A stretch of DNA of 64,000 nt from an uncultured Ruminococcus sp. GTDB lineage: Bacteria; Bacillota; Clostridia; Oscillospirales; Ruminococcaceae. This document shows, in pieces, positions 25,736 to 35,450 of the stretch. The translations under genes were made by a program, and so were the position numbers. The number at the start of each line of letters is the position of its first letter. Position 1 is the stretch's first letter. Below the pieces are notes generated by a model, which had not been told where the DNA came from, ran no database searches, and saw nothing but the letters and a program-made list of their open reading frames with translations. Location: NCBI GenBank assembly GCA_934435205.1, contig CAKSAK010000001.1, positions 1 through 64,000 on the forward strand. The letters are read 5' to 3'.

Positions 25736-26872
25736 TTATGCAAGGCACAGCTCGATCTGTTCGGCAGTTCGGGCTTTTGTTTTACGCAAAACATCAGCGT
25801 AAATCTCTGCGGTGATGTTCACATCACGGTGTCCAAGATGCTCGGATACAACTTTCAGGTCAACACCGCTGTTAAGCAAAAGCGTAGCGTTACAGTGACG
25901 GAGCTGATGAAGAGTCATATCTTCAAATTCCGTTCCTTTGGTGAAGCGTTTAAGGGACTGATACACCGAATTACGGTCACGGTAGTTTCCTCTTGCTGAT
26001 ACGAACACCATTTCAGGATGAGCGAAGTCATCACCGAGGGCATATTTCAGCTTTTCGATATACTCTTTCTGTGCAAGAAGAACCTTTTTCAGCTCCTGCC
26101 CCATACCGATGATGCGGATACTGCTCTCGGTCTTAGGATCAGTCAGTTCATGCTTTCCGCCTATGTCGGTCAACGTGTGGTTTATCGAGATAGTGTTGTT
26201 CTCGAAGTCGATATCCTCCCAAGCAAGTCCAAGGCACTCTCCCAAACGCATACCCGTGTAAAGCAGAACCTTGATGATACGCTTGAAGTCCTCGTCCCAC
26301 GGCTTACTTTCGAGGTATTCCATGAACCTTTTGAGCTTGTCTTCCTCTAAAGCCTTGTTTTTACGACTTTTCTTACGTTTCGGCAGTATCACGTTACGGC
26401 AGGGAGTGTCACGAATGAAGCCCTGCTCTGCTCCTCTGCGGAAGATGCTCTGCACTATGACGTACAGTTTCTTAACTGTTGCAGGGTTCAGGTCATAGGA
26501 CTGCATTATCTGTGTCAGCCTGGGAGCGTTGATGTCCTTTACCTTAACATTACCGAGAACAGGCTCGATGTGGTTCTTGTACTGCCCCTTGTAGGTATAG
26601 ATCGTGCTTTCTTTCAGTTCCTGCGGAGCGTAGTTTGTGAAATACCAGTCAGCAAGCTCGGAGAAACGCATATTCTCATTGAGCTGAGAGTAACCTTTGC
26701 AGTGTCTCTCGAACTCGAAAGCATACTCCTGGGCGAGCTTTTCGGCTTTCTTTGGTGTCACTCCGTCAGGTGGAGTGTAGGTCGTTGATTTTACAAGCTG
26801 TTTGCCGTTCATATCGTAACCGACAAACACCCTGATGCGGAATGTGTTTCCACGTTTTGTTATATTCGCCAA
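25736..26872 (-). CDS. int: Tyrosine recombinase (phage-type integrase)
   Basis: Integrates and excises the element by recombination at the rpsI site. About 378 residues: an N-terminal arm-binding region, a SAM-like core-binding domain (about 60-150), and the catalytic domain with Arg in TGMRLGE, the LHQLRH box, GHRDVNIT and the nucleophile Tyr in AEIYADV near the C-terminus. I prefer a TTG start at 26872, since AGGAGG precedes it by seven bases; an ATG at 26920 in the same frame has no comparable site. The gene reads toward the left attachment site. Confidence 0.93.
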   Translation of the reverse strand: MANITKRGNTFRIRVFVGYDMNGKQLVKSTTYTPPDGVTPKKAEKLAQEYAFEFERHCKGYSQLNENMRFSELADWYFTNYAPQELKESTIYTYKGQYKNHIEPVLGNVKVKDINAPRLTQIMQSYDLNPATVKKLYVIVQSIFRRGAEQGFIRDTPCRNVILPKRKKSRKNKALEEDKLKRFMEYLESKPWDEDFKRIIKVLLYTGMRLGECLGLAWEDIDFENNTISINHTLTDIGGKHELTDPKTESSIRIIGMGQELKKVLLAQKEYIEKLKYALGDDFAHPEMVFVSARGNYRDRNSVYQSLKRFTKGTEFEDMTLHQLRHCNATLLLNSGVDLKVVSEHLGHRDVNITAEIYADVLRKTKARTAEQIELCLA

Positions 26873-26981
26873 TGTAAATCCTCCTAAATTTACACTATGG
26901 CATATCTCTGTATTTAGCATTGTAGCGCACTATTCTATCTTTGTCAAGCACTTTCGGAGATATGCCGTAGCTTTTTGTCTT

Positions 26982-28193
26982 TTATTCTAACTCTGCATTT
27001 CTTGTTTTGTTAAACTTATACCGGGCAAAATCCTCTGCAAGTCCACAAGCGGATATGAACGCCCTTGCTTTCTGTAGATCACGGGATAGCTGATCTTCAC
27101 GCTTGATGCGCTGTGCTTCGGTGTTCAGCTTCTTACGGCTAAGGTAATGAGCATCCTCCTCTTTCTTCTTGTAGTCGGCAAGCTCCGAGAAAACAGCTTC
27201 AAACTGCTGTTTCACAGCACCAAGCTCCTGCACGGCAGCGTCACGCTCTTTTTTTAGCTTTTTGATGTTCTTCTCCATGGCTACATACTTCTTTGCGGTG
27301 TCGCTGAGCTTGTCATAGTCCTCTTTAAAGAGTGTGACCTTTTTGCCGAACATAGACTCCTTGGCTTCGATGCTCTCAATCTCGCCTATGTTCACTTTTT
27401 TCTTTGCCAGTTTCTCAAACTCGGCAACAGTCTCGTCACGTTCGGCGGTGAGCCTTTCGATCTCGGCATTGAGAGCATTAATCCTATCCTGATGCTCTCC
27501 GTACTCCTCGACCGTATAGCTGTACCCTCTGGACTTCTTCTGCTCGCTGATCTCGATATCGTGAGCATTGCAGATATTTTTCAGGATATCCCACTCATTT
27601 CTCCTCCAAAGGTCATTCGATTTCGCATCATTACCGAAGCCCATTTCCTCCAAAGCCTTGTTCTTGGCATTGCGGACTTCAAGACCACGGGCGAAGTGAC
27701 CTACGGGGATATAGTTGATGTGCAGATGCGGTGTAGATTCATCAAGATGCAGCACAGCATTGAACACATAAAGGTTCGGATTTCTCGCCTGAAATCCCTC
27801 CATGTATTCACGCAGGCATTCTGTCGTTATCTCAGCATCGGGAGTACCGACTGCGGTGTCTTTTCTCGTTCCTATGTAAACAAGATGCTCGTAGAAGCTC
27901 TTTTGCTTGTTCGTACCTGTGATAACACTCTTGCTTGGCAGGCGGTTGAACAGGTGCTCGAAGTAGTTGTGAATCTTCCTGTCATTTCTTTTCTGACGGG
28001 CATTGTATTTCTCGACTGCTTCATCAAAAAGCTGGTGATAAGCGTCACTCAGAGCCTGCTGAACGAACACAACATTGTTCGGTGTTCTGGAGCTGTCTAT
28101 GTTTCTGGCAGTGAACTCTCTGTTGTTATGTGAAAGGCTGCCTTTACCCTCGCACATCGAGATAGATTTTGTACTCATGTTATAGTCTCTCAT
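26982..28193 (-). CDS. mob: Plasmid mobilization relaxase, MobV/Pre family
   Basis: Nicks the origin of transfer to start mobilization. 403 residues. The relaxase domain carries the metal-binding HLDESTPHLH motif of the HxDExxPHxH type, and N-terminal residues (RTPNNVVFVQ) are typical of Pre/Mob proteins. The C-terminal third (about 235-345) is a long coiled coil (EIERLTAERDETVAEFEKL). An ATG at 28178 is also possible; neither start has a strong ribosome site. The region upstream is rich in hairpins, a usual place for oriT. Confidence 0.9.
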   Translation of the reverse strand: MRDYNMSTKSISMCEGKGSLSHNNREFTARNIDSSRTPNNVVFVQQALSDAYHQLFDEAVEKYNARQKRNDRKIHNYFEHLFNRLPSKSVITGTNKQKSFYEHLVYIGTRKDTAVGTPDAEITTECLREYMEGFQARNPNLYVFNAVLHLDESTPHLHINYIPVGHFARGLEVRNAKNKALEEMGFGNDAKSNDLWRRNEWDILKNICNAHDIEISEQKKSRGYSYTVEEYGEHQDRINALNAEIERLTAERDETVAEFEKLAKKKVNIGEIESIEAKESMFGKKVTLFKEDYDKLSDTAKKYVAMEKNIKKLKKERDAAVQELGAVKQQFEAVFSELADYKKKEEDAHYLSRKKLNTEAQRIKREDQLSRDLQKARAFISACGLAEDFARYKFNKTRNAELE

Positions 28194-28542
28194 TCATAAA
28201 ATTTTTTCATCATGAAAGCCCTGATGGGCTTGAAGAATTTACGCACAAGACAGAGCTTGTGCTTCTGAGAACATTTACGCTCTGTCGGGCTTTTAAGAAT
28301 TTTCCATATAGCCCTGATGGGCAAATTGGATTGCAACGATACGGAGATCGGCAACCCAAACGGTGCGAAGCACCGGATTTTACTTGCGGTGCGCCGCCAG
28401 TAACCCCAAAGCACTTTTGACAGCCGCCTACACGACTATCAAAAGTGCCGGGGCTCTGCGAGGCTCTTATCGGTTGGCGGAGCAGCCGAAATTGTGGGTA
28501 CGGTTATTCTGAATCGCACCATGAGAGCTGCGGAAATCCGCA
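28194..28542. other. Non-coding hairpin-rich region, candidate oriT
   Basis: No gene is supported. It contains inverted repeats at 28243-28262 (GCACAAG/CTTGTGC), 28361-28376 (CGGTGC/GCACCG) and 28404-28453. The last pairs GCACTTTTGA with TCAAAAGTGC across 18 bases and is flanked by CCCC and GGGG. Upstream of mob, this is the best place for a transfer origin; no nick site can be assigned. Confidence 0.5.
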
Positions 28543-29139
28543 TTACAATTTTGAAAAATCAGCTCTCAAATTATCCTGAAAATCTGCTATCTCAGCAACG
28601 ATATTTTTCATGGAAAGCCGACCAGCTTTATTGTAGTTTATGAACTCCAAACAGAGGTACTCTGCATAGTCCAAATGATGCAGGGAATATACAAAACGCT
28701 CGTCGATTTTTTTATCGGGAGATAATGGAGCATATTCTTTCCATTCACGCATCAGCCACAGGTAATCATTGAGTGTTCGCCACGCTGACTTCTCCCATTC
28801 TTCATAGGCACGTTTCTCTGCAACTCGCTTCTGATATTCGCTCACTTCTTCCGCAGTCGGAGTTTTGCCGATTTCAATGTGAAGATCATAATCATAATTG
28901 AGCTTTTTCACAGCATCAATAGGCTTGTCCAGCCCGAACATTTTCTGAGTGAAACCGATAACATCAACGTGCGTTCCGCAGCCGAAGCAATGAAGAGCAT
29001 CGGGAAAAATTTTTGCAGAGGGAGTACGTTCATTATGAAAAGGGCAAAGTGCCATTCCACCACGGGATATTTCAAGACCATATCCCTCCGCAACCGTTCT
29101 CATATCAATAGCAGATTTTACTTGCTCGAATACGGTCAC
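28543..29139 (-). CDS. CHC2 zinc-finger primase-like protein, without TOPRIM
   Basis: A 198-residue protein with a DnaG-type CHC2 zinc finger near the N-terminus (CPFHNERTPSAKI, then CFGCG), binding single-stranded DNA in primases. The TOPRIM catalytic domain is absent; the rest is helical and charged. It starts with GTG two bases after the preceding stop codon and probably acts with the DUF3987 protein in element replication. Confidence 0.85.
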   Translation of the reverse strand: MTVFEQVKSAIDMRTVAEGYGLEISRGGMALCPFHNERTPSAKIFPDALHCFGCGTHVDVIGFTQKMFGLDKPIDAVKKLNYDYDLHIEIGKTPTAEEVSEYQKRVAEKRAYEEWEKSAWRTLNDYLWLMREWKEYAPLSPDKKIDERFVYSLHHLDYAEYLCLEFINYNKAGRLSMKNIVAEIADFQDNLRADFSKL

Positions 29140-29141
29140 TC

Positions 29142-29360
29142 TCAGAACGGAATTTCGTTATAGAAGTCAAGTGCCGACTTGTAGATGCTTTGCTCCTGTA
29201 CGGTCAGGAAGTTGCAGGGATTGAAATCCTTATTATAGGCTTTATAGAAACCACGATAGAACAGCGTATGGAGCATCTTGTAGTAAAGCTCCTCCTGCTC
29301 GGCATCATCGAAAGTATGGATACCGTTATTGCTGATATCGTTCTCGTTGTACTCGTACAT
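29142..29360 (-). CDS. Small conserved element protein, unknown
   Basis: A 72-residue acidic protein rich in Tyr, Asn and Phe (FYRGFYKAYNKDFNP). No domain is recognised. It lies between the HTH protein and the CHC2 gene with gaps of only two to four bases, so it is almost certainly translated in the same operon. Confidence 0.7.
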   Translation of the reverse strand: MYEYNENDISNNGIHTFDDAEQEELYYKMLHTLFYRGFYKAYNKDFNPCNFLTVQEQSIYKSALDFYNEIPF

Positions 29361-29364
29361 ATTC

Positions 29365-29661
29365 TCACGCCCCCTTTCCCTGAAAATACTCTACAAGTTC
29401 AGCCTTGTTGACGAGTATTTTTCCGTTCCTGCCAGCGCCTGTTCTTACGGACTTGACCTTGCCCTGTCTCACAAGCTGGCGTACCGTGTGTTCAGACAGT
29501 CCGCTGATGAGTGCGGCACTCTCCTTGATAGTCAGCATCTCGACCTTATCTGTGGTCGGTGCTTTTGTGAGCAGAGGAACGGAGTATTCTTCGTCCTCGG
29601 TGAGCTTGATCAGAAGATCAAGAATGTTGTCTACGATTGCTTTCTTTTCTGTTGTATTCAT
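29365..29661 (-). CDS. Excisionase-like helix-turn-helix protein
   Basis: A 98-residue protein whose C-terminal half is a MerR/excisionase-type winged helix: TIKESAALISGLSEHTVRQLVRQGKVKSVRTG, then GKILVNKAELVEYF. Such proteins direct excision or regulate the element. The ATG at 29661 is preferred because GAGAGAGG lies upstream; the frame is open to 29721. It heads the HTH-unknown-CHC2 group. Confidence 0.85.
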   Translation of the reverse strand: MNTTEKKAIVDNILDLLIKLTEDEEYSVPLLTKAPTTDKVEMLTIKESAALISGLSEHTVRQLVRQGKVKSVRTGAGRNGKILVNKAELVEYFQGKGA

Positions 29662-29747
29662 AGTAATAAACCTCTCTCTTTCTACGGTTTTTATGTTGTG
29701 AACTTTAAACATTTTAAGCACAATAGCTCCTATAATGTCTAAAATGC

Positions 29748-31217
29748 TTATTGTGTATGGATATGGGGATTGATATAGACCATTATCCCCGAACGATTAC
29801 AGCCGTTTGCTGCCGGAATAGTTTCACGGTGGATATAGCCGTATTCCTCCAGCATATCCATAGTTTCAGCAAAGTCGGCGGCGTTTTTGAACAGTGTGCA
29901 TCTGCACAGCTTGTACAGGTCATTCTGACGAATATTCGTGATGTGCTTGGAACGTATCTTGTTTATCACACGTTCTGCCTTTATCGTTCCGAGGTCAACG
30001 TCACAGAGACTGTAAGCATATATCGCCTGTTCTCGGAAATACTCACCAATCTCGATAGCGTTGCAGAATGTGTCAAGCGTGACACGGTTCTCCACAGGCT
30101 GGGTGTCATTCAGTGCACACTTGATACAGTGAATGATACCGCACAGGCGGAGCAGTTCACCGTGATACTTTCCGCCCCAGTCTTTACAAAACGCCATATC
30201 CGTGACAAGGTGCGGTTCGATGAAGTTGTTGTAGTAGTCAACAAACTCGCCGTAAGCCTTTGCATCGAAATGCAGATACAGCTCCTTTTCATCGTGGTAG
30301 GTGAACTTTGCTCCGAGGAGCTTGTACACAAGGTTCTTGTAGCTCTCTGCAACCTGTTCGGGAACAGCCTGCGTGTCGTACTTGCGAGTTCCGATATTGC
30401 TTACGGGGAAGCAATACATAAATCTCGCTATCAGTCCGCTGCCCCTGAAAACGGGATTGTTTATCATACCGTCAAAGACATAAGGCTGACACGCAAGGCA
30501 GATGCTCATGTAGGGCTTTTTCAGCACAATGCTCGCCCTGGTCGCTCGGTCACTGATGTAGGTCTCGCCGTTCCATGATTTCAGCAGAATGTCAAGGTTC
30601 GGTACATTGTTGCTGTATCGTCCGCTGAAATTACCGAGCATTCCGGCTTCGTCTGAGATCATCAGCAGAGTGCCGTTTTCTTCAAGCAGGTTCACAAGTG
30701 ATTCAGGTGTAATATCGTCCACCGCTATCCTGCGGAAGTTGCTTGCAGGGATATTGCTCAGCTCCGTCTGGAGCTTGGCTATCTCCTCGGCGGTAACGTC
30801 TTTCTTATTTTCAAGAGCTTCCAGCTTGCTCTGCAACAGCTTGCGTTCCGCCTGAGAAGTGAAAATATCCTGCTTGTTGTTCTCGTTTCAGTCGTGGGCG
30901 AACTGAATGTACGGACGCTTAATCAGCGACATGACGGGAGACTTCTTGAAGCTCGGCTCTGCTATTGTCAGAGTGTCAAGCACAAGCGGCTCTGTATGGT
31001 CACGCTTGGCGGACATTCGGTATACTCCCGAAAAGCAGTAGCTCACTGCCGAGAGTATTGATGTACCTACCATTGCAACGTCCGTTGAGGTAGTGGTCGC
31101 TATCGCCTATGCCATATCACCTATAATAGGAGGGAGCGCGTTCACAGGGAACGGCAGGAGGTTTGTTCCGTCGGGACGGAGGGGTGTGGGCTGCGCCCAC
31201 TGGTTTTCATTGTTCAA
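29748..31217 (-). pseudogene. DUF3987 primase/helicase-like gene with two nonsense codons
   Basis: A single frame can be read from a TTG at 31217 (AAAGGA nine bases upstream) to 29748, about 490 codons, interrupted by TAG at 31107-31109 and TGA at 30888-30890. Protein-like sequence continues in the same frame through both: NLLPFPVNALPPIIGDMA before the first and AIATTTSTDVAMVG after it; then IQFAHD before the second and NENNKQD after it. DUF3987 proteins of mobile elements resemble SF3/primase-type replication proteins. The first stop probably replaced a Lys or Gln codon, the second a Trp. The remaining 29748-30836 part may be translated from an internal start. Confidence 0.82.
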
Positions 31218-31361
31218 CTATCATCGTCCTTTCTGTTTTATTTATAAAGGCGCTTTTATATGTATAACGGTCAGCATCTTGTATGCAATACCGCTGTCAG
31301 CCGACCTTTGCCAGCTGACATGACCATTGTAACAATTCTTTCGGAGTTCTTGTGCGTGTAT

Positions 31362-31448
31362 TGCGTATTTGCGTAAAAGAATACGCATATTATTTTTAGA
31401 TACGCTGTATGTTACGCTATAATACGCATTATAATTGACATATTGCGT
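31362..31448. repeat. Cluster of TACGC/GCGTA repeats
   Basis: Seven copies of TACGC(A) or its complement (31362, 31370, 31382, 31401, 31413, 31423, 31444), running up to and into the promoter of the DUF6076-like gene. Possible operator array or iterons. Confidence 0.6.
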
Positions 31449-31463
31449 GTGATGTGTTATAAT
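31435..31463 (+). promoter_or_regulatory. Promoter of the DUF6076-like gene
   Basis: Exact TTGACA (31435-31440) and TATAAT (31458-31463), 17-base spacer. Confidence 0.88.
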
Positions 31464-31493
31464 ATCAGAAGATACTGAAAGCGAGGAGAGAGT

Positions 31494-32513
31494 ATGGGAA
31501 CTACCACAATTTACCGTATAAACGAAACAGACCGCACGATAAATATCGCACAGTCTGTTGATGATACCAATGAAAGCGTTCACGGTGCAGTCTTGAATAC
31601 GAGAATGTACACCTTTGACGAGCTGATGAATCAGCATAAGGTTTTCTGCGAGCATACCGAGCCTTACGATGCCTTCAGGGACAGGCTCAACAGCGCCCTG
31701 CGTATTGACAGGAGCATTGATGTCAGCACCGATGATATGATAGCGAGGTTCATGGCTGAGTATGGGGAAAATATCTTTTTCAGAGGATATGTCGGCTCTG
31801 TTATAGAGTTTTATGATAAGGAGAGGTATGTTCTCCTGAAACCGAATGATGTTGTTATCGCCAAACTCAACAGGAGAAAGATACAGGACGAGGTTTCCCG
31901 AAAACTCATGGAGTATATGGATACGCAGTTCGCCCTGATACGCAGTGATACGTATTTCAGCCACAAGGCTACTATGGAGCATTTTATGATACAGCCCTTA
32001 AGAACGATAGTTGCTGCCGATGATTACACATTCAATGTGTTCCGCGAAAGCGACAACTGCCTGCTGATCGTCCTTGCAGAGATAGGGCAGCTCGTTCACA
32101 AGAACAAGTGGACGGTATGTGAGTGCGGATTCTGCCATAAGCTATTCCTCGGAACGGAAGGAGAGGTCTGCTGTCACTCGGCTGAGTGTATCGAAGCTCA
32201 GAAACAGCAGAAAGAAGCCATTTACAAGGAAAACACTAAGGCATATTCAGCCGTGAAGCGTGATTATGATGCTTATGTCCGCAGATATAAGAAGGTTCTC
32301 GTTGAAGCAGGTGTTGAGAAGTATCACCCTGCCGAGTTTGACGAGTTTATACAGGCGAAGCAGGAACGTATGGAAGATATGGATAAGCTCAAAAAACGCC
32401 TGATACGCAACGGTCTGCCCACCAAGGAGCTTGAAGACCTCTCAGCTAAGTATAAGGCGGAAATAAAGGCTATGGTCGAGGAGCTTGTGGAGAAATACGG
32501 TAGGAAGGTTTGA
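31494..32513 (+). CDS. DUF6076-like zinc-binding protein
   Basis: A 339-residue soluble protein. The N-terminal two thirds is mixed and unfamiliar; a cysteine cluster (CECGFCHKLFLG, then VCCHSAEC) at about 203-230 looks like a zinc finger, followed by a coiled coil rich in Lys and Glu to the end. It resembles proteins annotated DUF6076 in clostridial mobile elements, but I assign the name tentatively. GAGGAGAGAG precedes the ATG. Base composition matches the element backbone rather than the AT-rich cassette that follows. Confidence 0.6.
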   Translation: MGTTTIYRINETDRTINIAQSVDDTNESVHGAVLNTRMYTFDELMNQHKVFCEHTEPYDAFRDRLNSALRIDRSIDVSTDDMIARFMAEYGENIFFRGYVGSVIEFYDKERYVLLKPNDVVIAKLNRRKIQDEVSRKLMEYMDTQFALIRSDTYFSHKATMEHFMIQPLRTIVAADDYTFNVFRESDNCLLIVLAEIGQLVHKNKWTVCECGFCHKLFLGTEGEVCCHSAECIEAQKQQKEAIYKENTKAYSAVKRDYDAYVRRYKKVLVEAGVEKYHPAEFDEFIQAKQERMEDMDKLKKRLIRNGLPTKELEDLSAKYKAEIKAMVEELVEKYGRKV

Positions 32514-32594
32514 ACTTTGATTGCAGGTCTGAGGGCAAGGTTGTAATAATAACTGATAAATCTAAGGAAATTGCCGATTTTGAGATTATTATAA

Positions 32595-32623
32595 TTGACA
32601 ATCTCACCGATATTTGATATAAT
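32595..32623 (+). promoter_or_regulatory. Promoter of the methyltransferase pair
   Basis: TTGACA (32595-32600), 17-base spacer, TATAAT (32618-32623), about 70 bases before the ATG. Confidence 0.88.
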
Positions 32624-32694
32624 AAAAAGATAAGGTTATTATGCGTATAGCTTTATAAATCATAGGTATTTAGTATGGAATTAGAGGTATTAAT

Positions 32695-34371
32695 ATGTTC
32701 TCTTTAAATAATTACGGCGTTGTTTATACGCCTAATAATTTGGCTGACTTTGTAGCTGAATTATTATTCGATGAAGTTAATAATATAGCAGGTAATGTTA
32801 TAAATGAAGTGAACATTCTTGATCCGGCTTGTGGTGAAGGTATATTGCTCCATACAATTTCCAAGTTTTTTAAAAGCAAGTCTAATATTCTGCCTATAAA
32901 CTACGGGATTGATGTTGATGAAAATGTTATCAAAAGCGATAGACAACTTTCTCCAAAAGCCAATTTCAACTTTATTCATCAGAATACCATTCTTCCTTCT
33001 TCCAGTTTATCAGCCGACAATTACTGGAAACGAAGAATAAAAAACATCTCTTGTATTATTGCAAATCCCCCTTGGAGTGCTGAAAAAGTATTTGATAATT
33101 CAGATCTTAATAATGCTGGTTATAAATTCGGAATAGGTCAATATGATAGTTATGTTTTGTTTTTGGAACTTAGCTTAAAATTATTAAACCCTGACGGCTT
33201 TTTAGCATTTATTATTCCGGATTCACTTTTTTCAGGTGAAAATAAAGAATTAAGAAAATTTCTATTAGAGAATACAGAAATAAAAGTTATAGCAAGATTA
33301 GGCGAAAAACTATTTCCTAATGTAAACAGATCAACAAGTGTAATAGTGATTAAAAATACAAGGCCTTCTTCAAATAGTAAAACTAGCTGTTATCGATTAG
33401 ACACAATTGATAGAAAAGCATTTTTAGATGGGAAGCTCAGGTTAATTGACAATTATCATAAAAAAAGCCACTGTGTACTTCAGCATCGTTTCCTTGACAA
33501 TGCTAATTACGTGTTTGATATAGATACACATGAAGAAGAAGAAAAGCTAATAGATAAAATCGAAAAGAGTTGCATTAATTGGGAAAAGATATTCCGTTTT
33601 GGACGAGGTGTCGAAATATCAAAAACAGGAAATGTTGTGACCTGCCCAAGTTGCCAAATGACACAAGGTTATTCAAAAAAGCATCTTTCATCTAACGAAA
33701 AAAAATGCCAATTTTGTGGGAGTCAAATATCATTCAATTCAAGTAGACCATTTAGCATAATTTCAGATATACTATCACCTGGATTTACACCTATGTATGT
33801 AGGGGAAAATCTTCATAGATACAGTATCAATGGCATTAAATATATCAAGCCAAATGTTAAGGGAATTAACTATAAAAATGCTGAACAATATGTTCCCCCA
33901 AAAATACTAATAAGGAAAACGGGGTTAGGAATAGATGCTTGCATTGACTATGAAAGCACATATATCAGTCAAACTATTTATTCGGTAAATTATATAAATA
34001 ATAATCAAGTACCATTGGAATATTATTTGGGTGTGTTAAACTCACGATTAATTTACTACTATTATTTGAAAAAATACGGTGAAAACGAATGGAAATCTCA
34101 TCCGTATTTAACAAAAGATATCGTTTTTTCGTTACCAATAAAACAAGTTAATGATGAAAATAAAGATATAGCGTTTCAAATTGCTGATAAAGTAAAAATG
34201 ATTCAATCTGAATATACAAGAAAGCTTGATATTGATATTGAAAAATTAGTGTTTACACTTTACGACATTGATAAAGAGGAAGTAAACATTATATGTGAAA
34301 CGCTTAATTCGCTGCCAGATTTATCTGCAATTAATCATATGAAAACAAAGGATGGAGAGTTAGATGTTTAG
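32695..34371 (+). CDS. N6-adenine DNA methyltransferase with target-recognition domain
   Basis: A 558-residue gamma-class (TaqI/HsdM-like) DNA methyltransferase. The SAM-binding motif DPACGEG is near residue 42 and the catalytic NPPW near 125; GVVYTPNNLADFVAELL at the start is the usual motif X region. The C-terminal half is a likely target-recognition domain and carries a zinc-ribbon pair (CPSCQ and CQFCG). The gene is strongly AT-rich compared with the element backbone. It overlaps the second methyltransferase by eight bases. Confidence 0.9.
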   Translation: MFSLNNYGVVYTPNNLADFVAELLFDEVNNIAGNVINEVNILDPACGEGILLHTISKFFKSKSNILPINYGIDVDENVIKSDRQLSPKANFNFIHQNTILPSSSLSADNYWKRRIKNISCIIANPPWSAEKVFDNSDLNNAGYKFGIGQYDSYVLFLELSLKLLNPDGFLAFIIPDSLFSGENKELRKFLLENTEIKVIARLGEKLFPNVNRSTSVIVIKNTRPSSNSKTSCYRLDTIDRKAFLDGKLRLIDNYHKKSHCVLQHRFLDNANYVFDIDTHEEEEKLIDKIEKSCINWEKIFRFGRGVEISKTGNVVTCPSCQMTQGYSKKHLSSNEKKCQFCGSQISFNSSRPFSIISDILSPGFTPMYVGENLHRYSINGIKYIKPNVKGINYKNAEQYVPPKILIRKTGLGIDACIDYESTYISQTIYSVNYINNNQVPLEYYLGVLNSRLIYYYYLKKYGENEWKSHPYLTKDIVFSLPIKQVNDENKDIAFQIADKVKMIQSEYTRKLDIDIEKLVFTLYDIDKEEVNIICETLNSLPDLSAINHMKTKDGELDV

Positions 34372-35425
34372 ATATATTGGGAACAAAACTAAATTGCTTC
34401 CAATGATAATTAATGAAATATCAGAAAATACAGAACCTAAAAGTACCGTGGTTGATCTTATGGCAGGAACAGGAAGTGTATCTGTCGCCTTGAGAACCAA
34501 TGGATTCCATGTTATATCATCAGATATGATGACTTATTCTAAACATCATCTTGTTACTCAATTACTAATCAGTAAAGCACCTGATTTTTTAGGACTCAGT
34601 AATCACATTGCCATTAATAACACTTTAGGGTATGAAACTGTACTAGATTATTTAAACAATTTGACTCCTAAAGAAGGCTACTTCTTTCAAGAATTTTCTC
34701 CAGAAGGAACTCCAGCCAATGGAACACCTAGCAGGAAATACTTTACCTCAGAAAATGCAAAAAAAATAGACGCTATACGTGATACTATAAATCTTTGGAT
34801 CAGCAAAGGATGGATAACAAATATAGAGGAATCTGTTTTAAAACATACTTTAATAATGGCGGTAAATGATGTTGCTAATATTTCAGGTACATATGGATAT
34901 TTTCTTTCTTCATTTAATAAAAACTCATTAGAAAGCCTTATATTAAAGCCAGTTTCATTTGTTACAGAAGGATCAACCGATAATGTGGTTCTTCAAGGAT
35001 TTGCTGAAGATATTTCTCAAGATATTACAGCAGATTTATGTTATATCGATCCCCCCTACATGAAGCGGCAATACGCTGCCAATTACCACATTTTAGAAAC
35101 CATTGCTAGAGGAGATTATCCTGAAGCTGTTGGAAAAAGTGGACTAAGAGATTGGTGGGATCAACATTCAAAATTCTGCACTAAAACGAGAATACGAGCA
35201 TCTTTTGAAAGAATCTTCACAACTATGAAATGTGACGTTTTTTTAATCAGCTATAGTGAAGACGGTCTTTTGTCCATTGAAGAATTGATAGATTTTTTCT
35301 CAAAATTTGGCTCTGTTTCCTACAAAGTAATTGAATATTCAAGATTTAAAAGTAATAACAGTAGACTTTCAAAAGAATTAAACGAATACATTATTCACTT
35401 AGAAAGGCATAAAGGAGTGTCATAA
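34364..35425 (+). CDS. D12-class (Dam-like) adenine DNA methyltransferase
   Basis: A 353-residue alpha-class adenine methyltransferase: FRYIGNKTKLLPMI at the start (motif X), DLMAGTGSVSVAL (SAM-binding motif I) and the catalytic DPPY in CYIDPPYMKRQY. It is related to enzymes such as those of the DpnII and MboII systems. Translationally coupled to the upstream methyltransferase, so the two were probably acquired together to protect complementary strands of an asymmetric site or two different sites. Confidence 0.92.
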   Translation: MFRYIGNKTKLLPMIINEISENTEPKSTVVDLMAGTGSVSVALRTNGFHVISSDMMTYSKHHLVTQLLISKAPDFLGLSNHIAINNTLGYETVLDYLNNLTPKEGYFFQEFSPEGTPANGTPSRKYFTSENAKKIDAIRDTINLWISKGWITNIEESVLKHTLIMAVNDVANISGTYGYFLSSFNKNSLESLILKPVSFVTEGSTDNVVLQGFAEDISQDITADLCYIDPPYMKRQYAANYHILETIARGDYPEAVGKSGLRDWWDQHSKFCTKTRIRASFERIFTTMKCDVFLISYSEDGLLSIEELIDFFSKFGSVSYKVIEYSRFKSNNSRLSKELNEYIIHLERHKGVS

Positions 35426-35450
35426 TAACACTCCTTTATGCCTCATTTTT
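35405..35450. terminator. Bidirectional hairpin between methylase and nuclease genes
   Basis: A perfect 16-bp stem (35405-35420 with 35428-35443) with a 7-base loop, T-rich on the plus side. It spans the ends of both convergent genes. Confidence 0.85.

Noticed and set aside
27492..28133. 213-residue frame opposite the relaxase
   Set aside because: Antisense to a gene with clear MobV motifs; no ribosome site.
29751..30578. 275-residue frame opposite the DUF3987 gene
   Set aside because: Shadow of a protein-coding strand with family-like sequence; no ribosome site or domain.
30888..31109. Stop codon recoding (TGA as Trp, TAG read-through) in the DUF3987 gene
   Set aside because: TGA and TAG serve as ordinary stops elsewhere in the window, so mutation is the simpler explanation.
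31242..31982. 246-residue minus-strand frame
   Set aside because: Opposite the DUF6076-like gene, which has promoter and ribosome site; no recognisable features.
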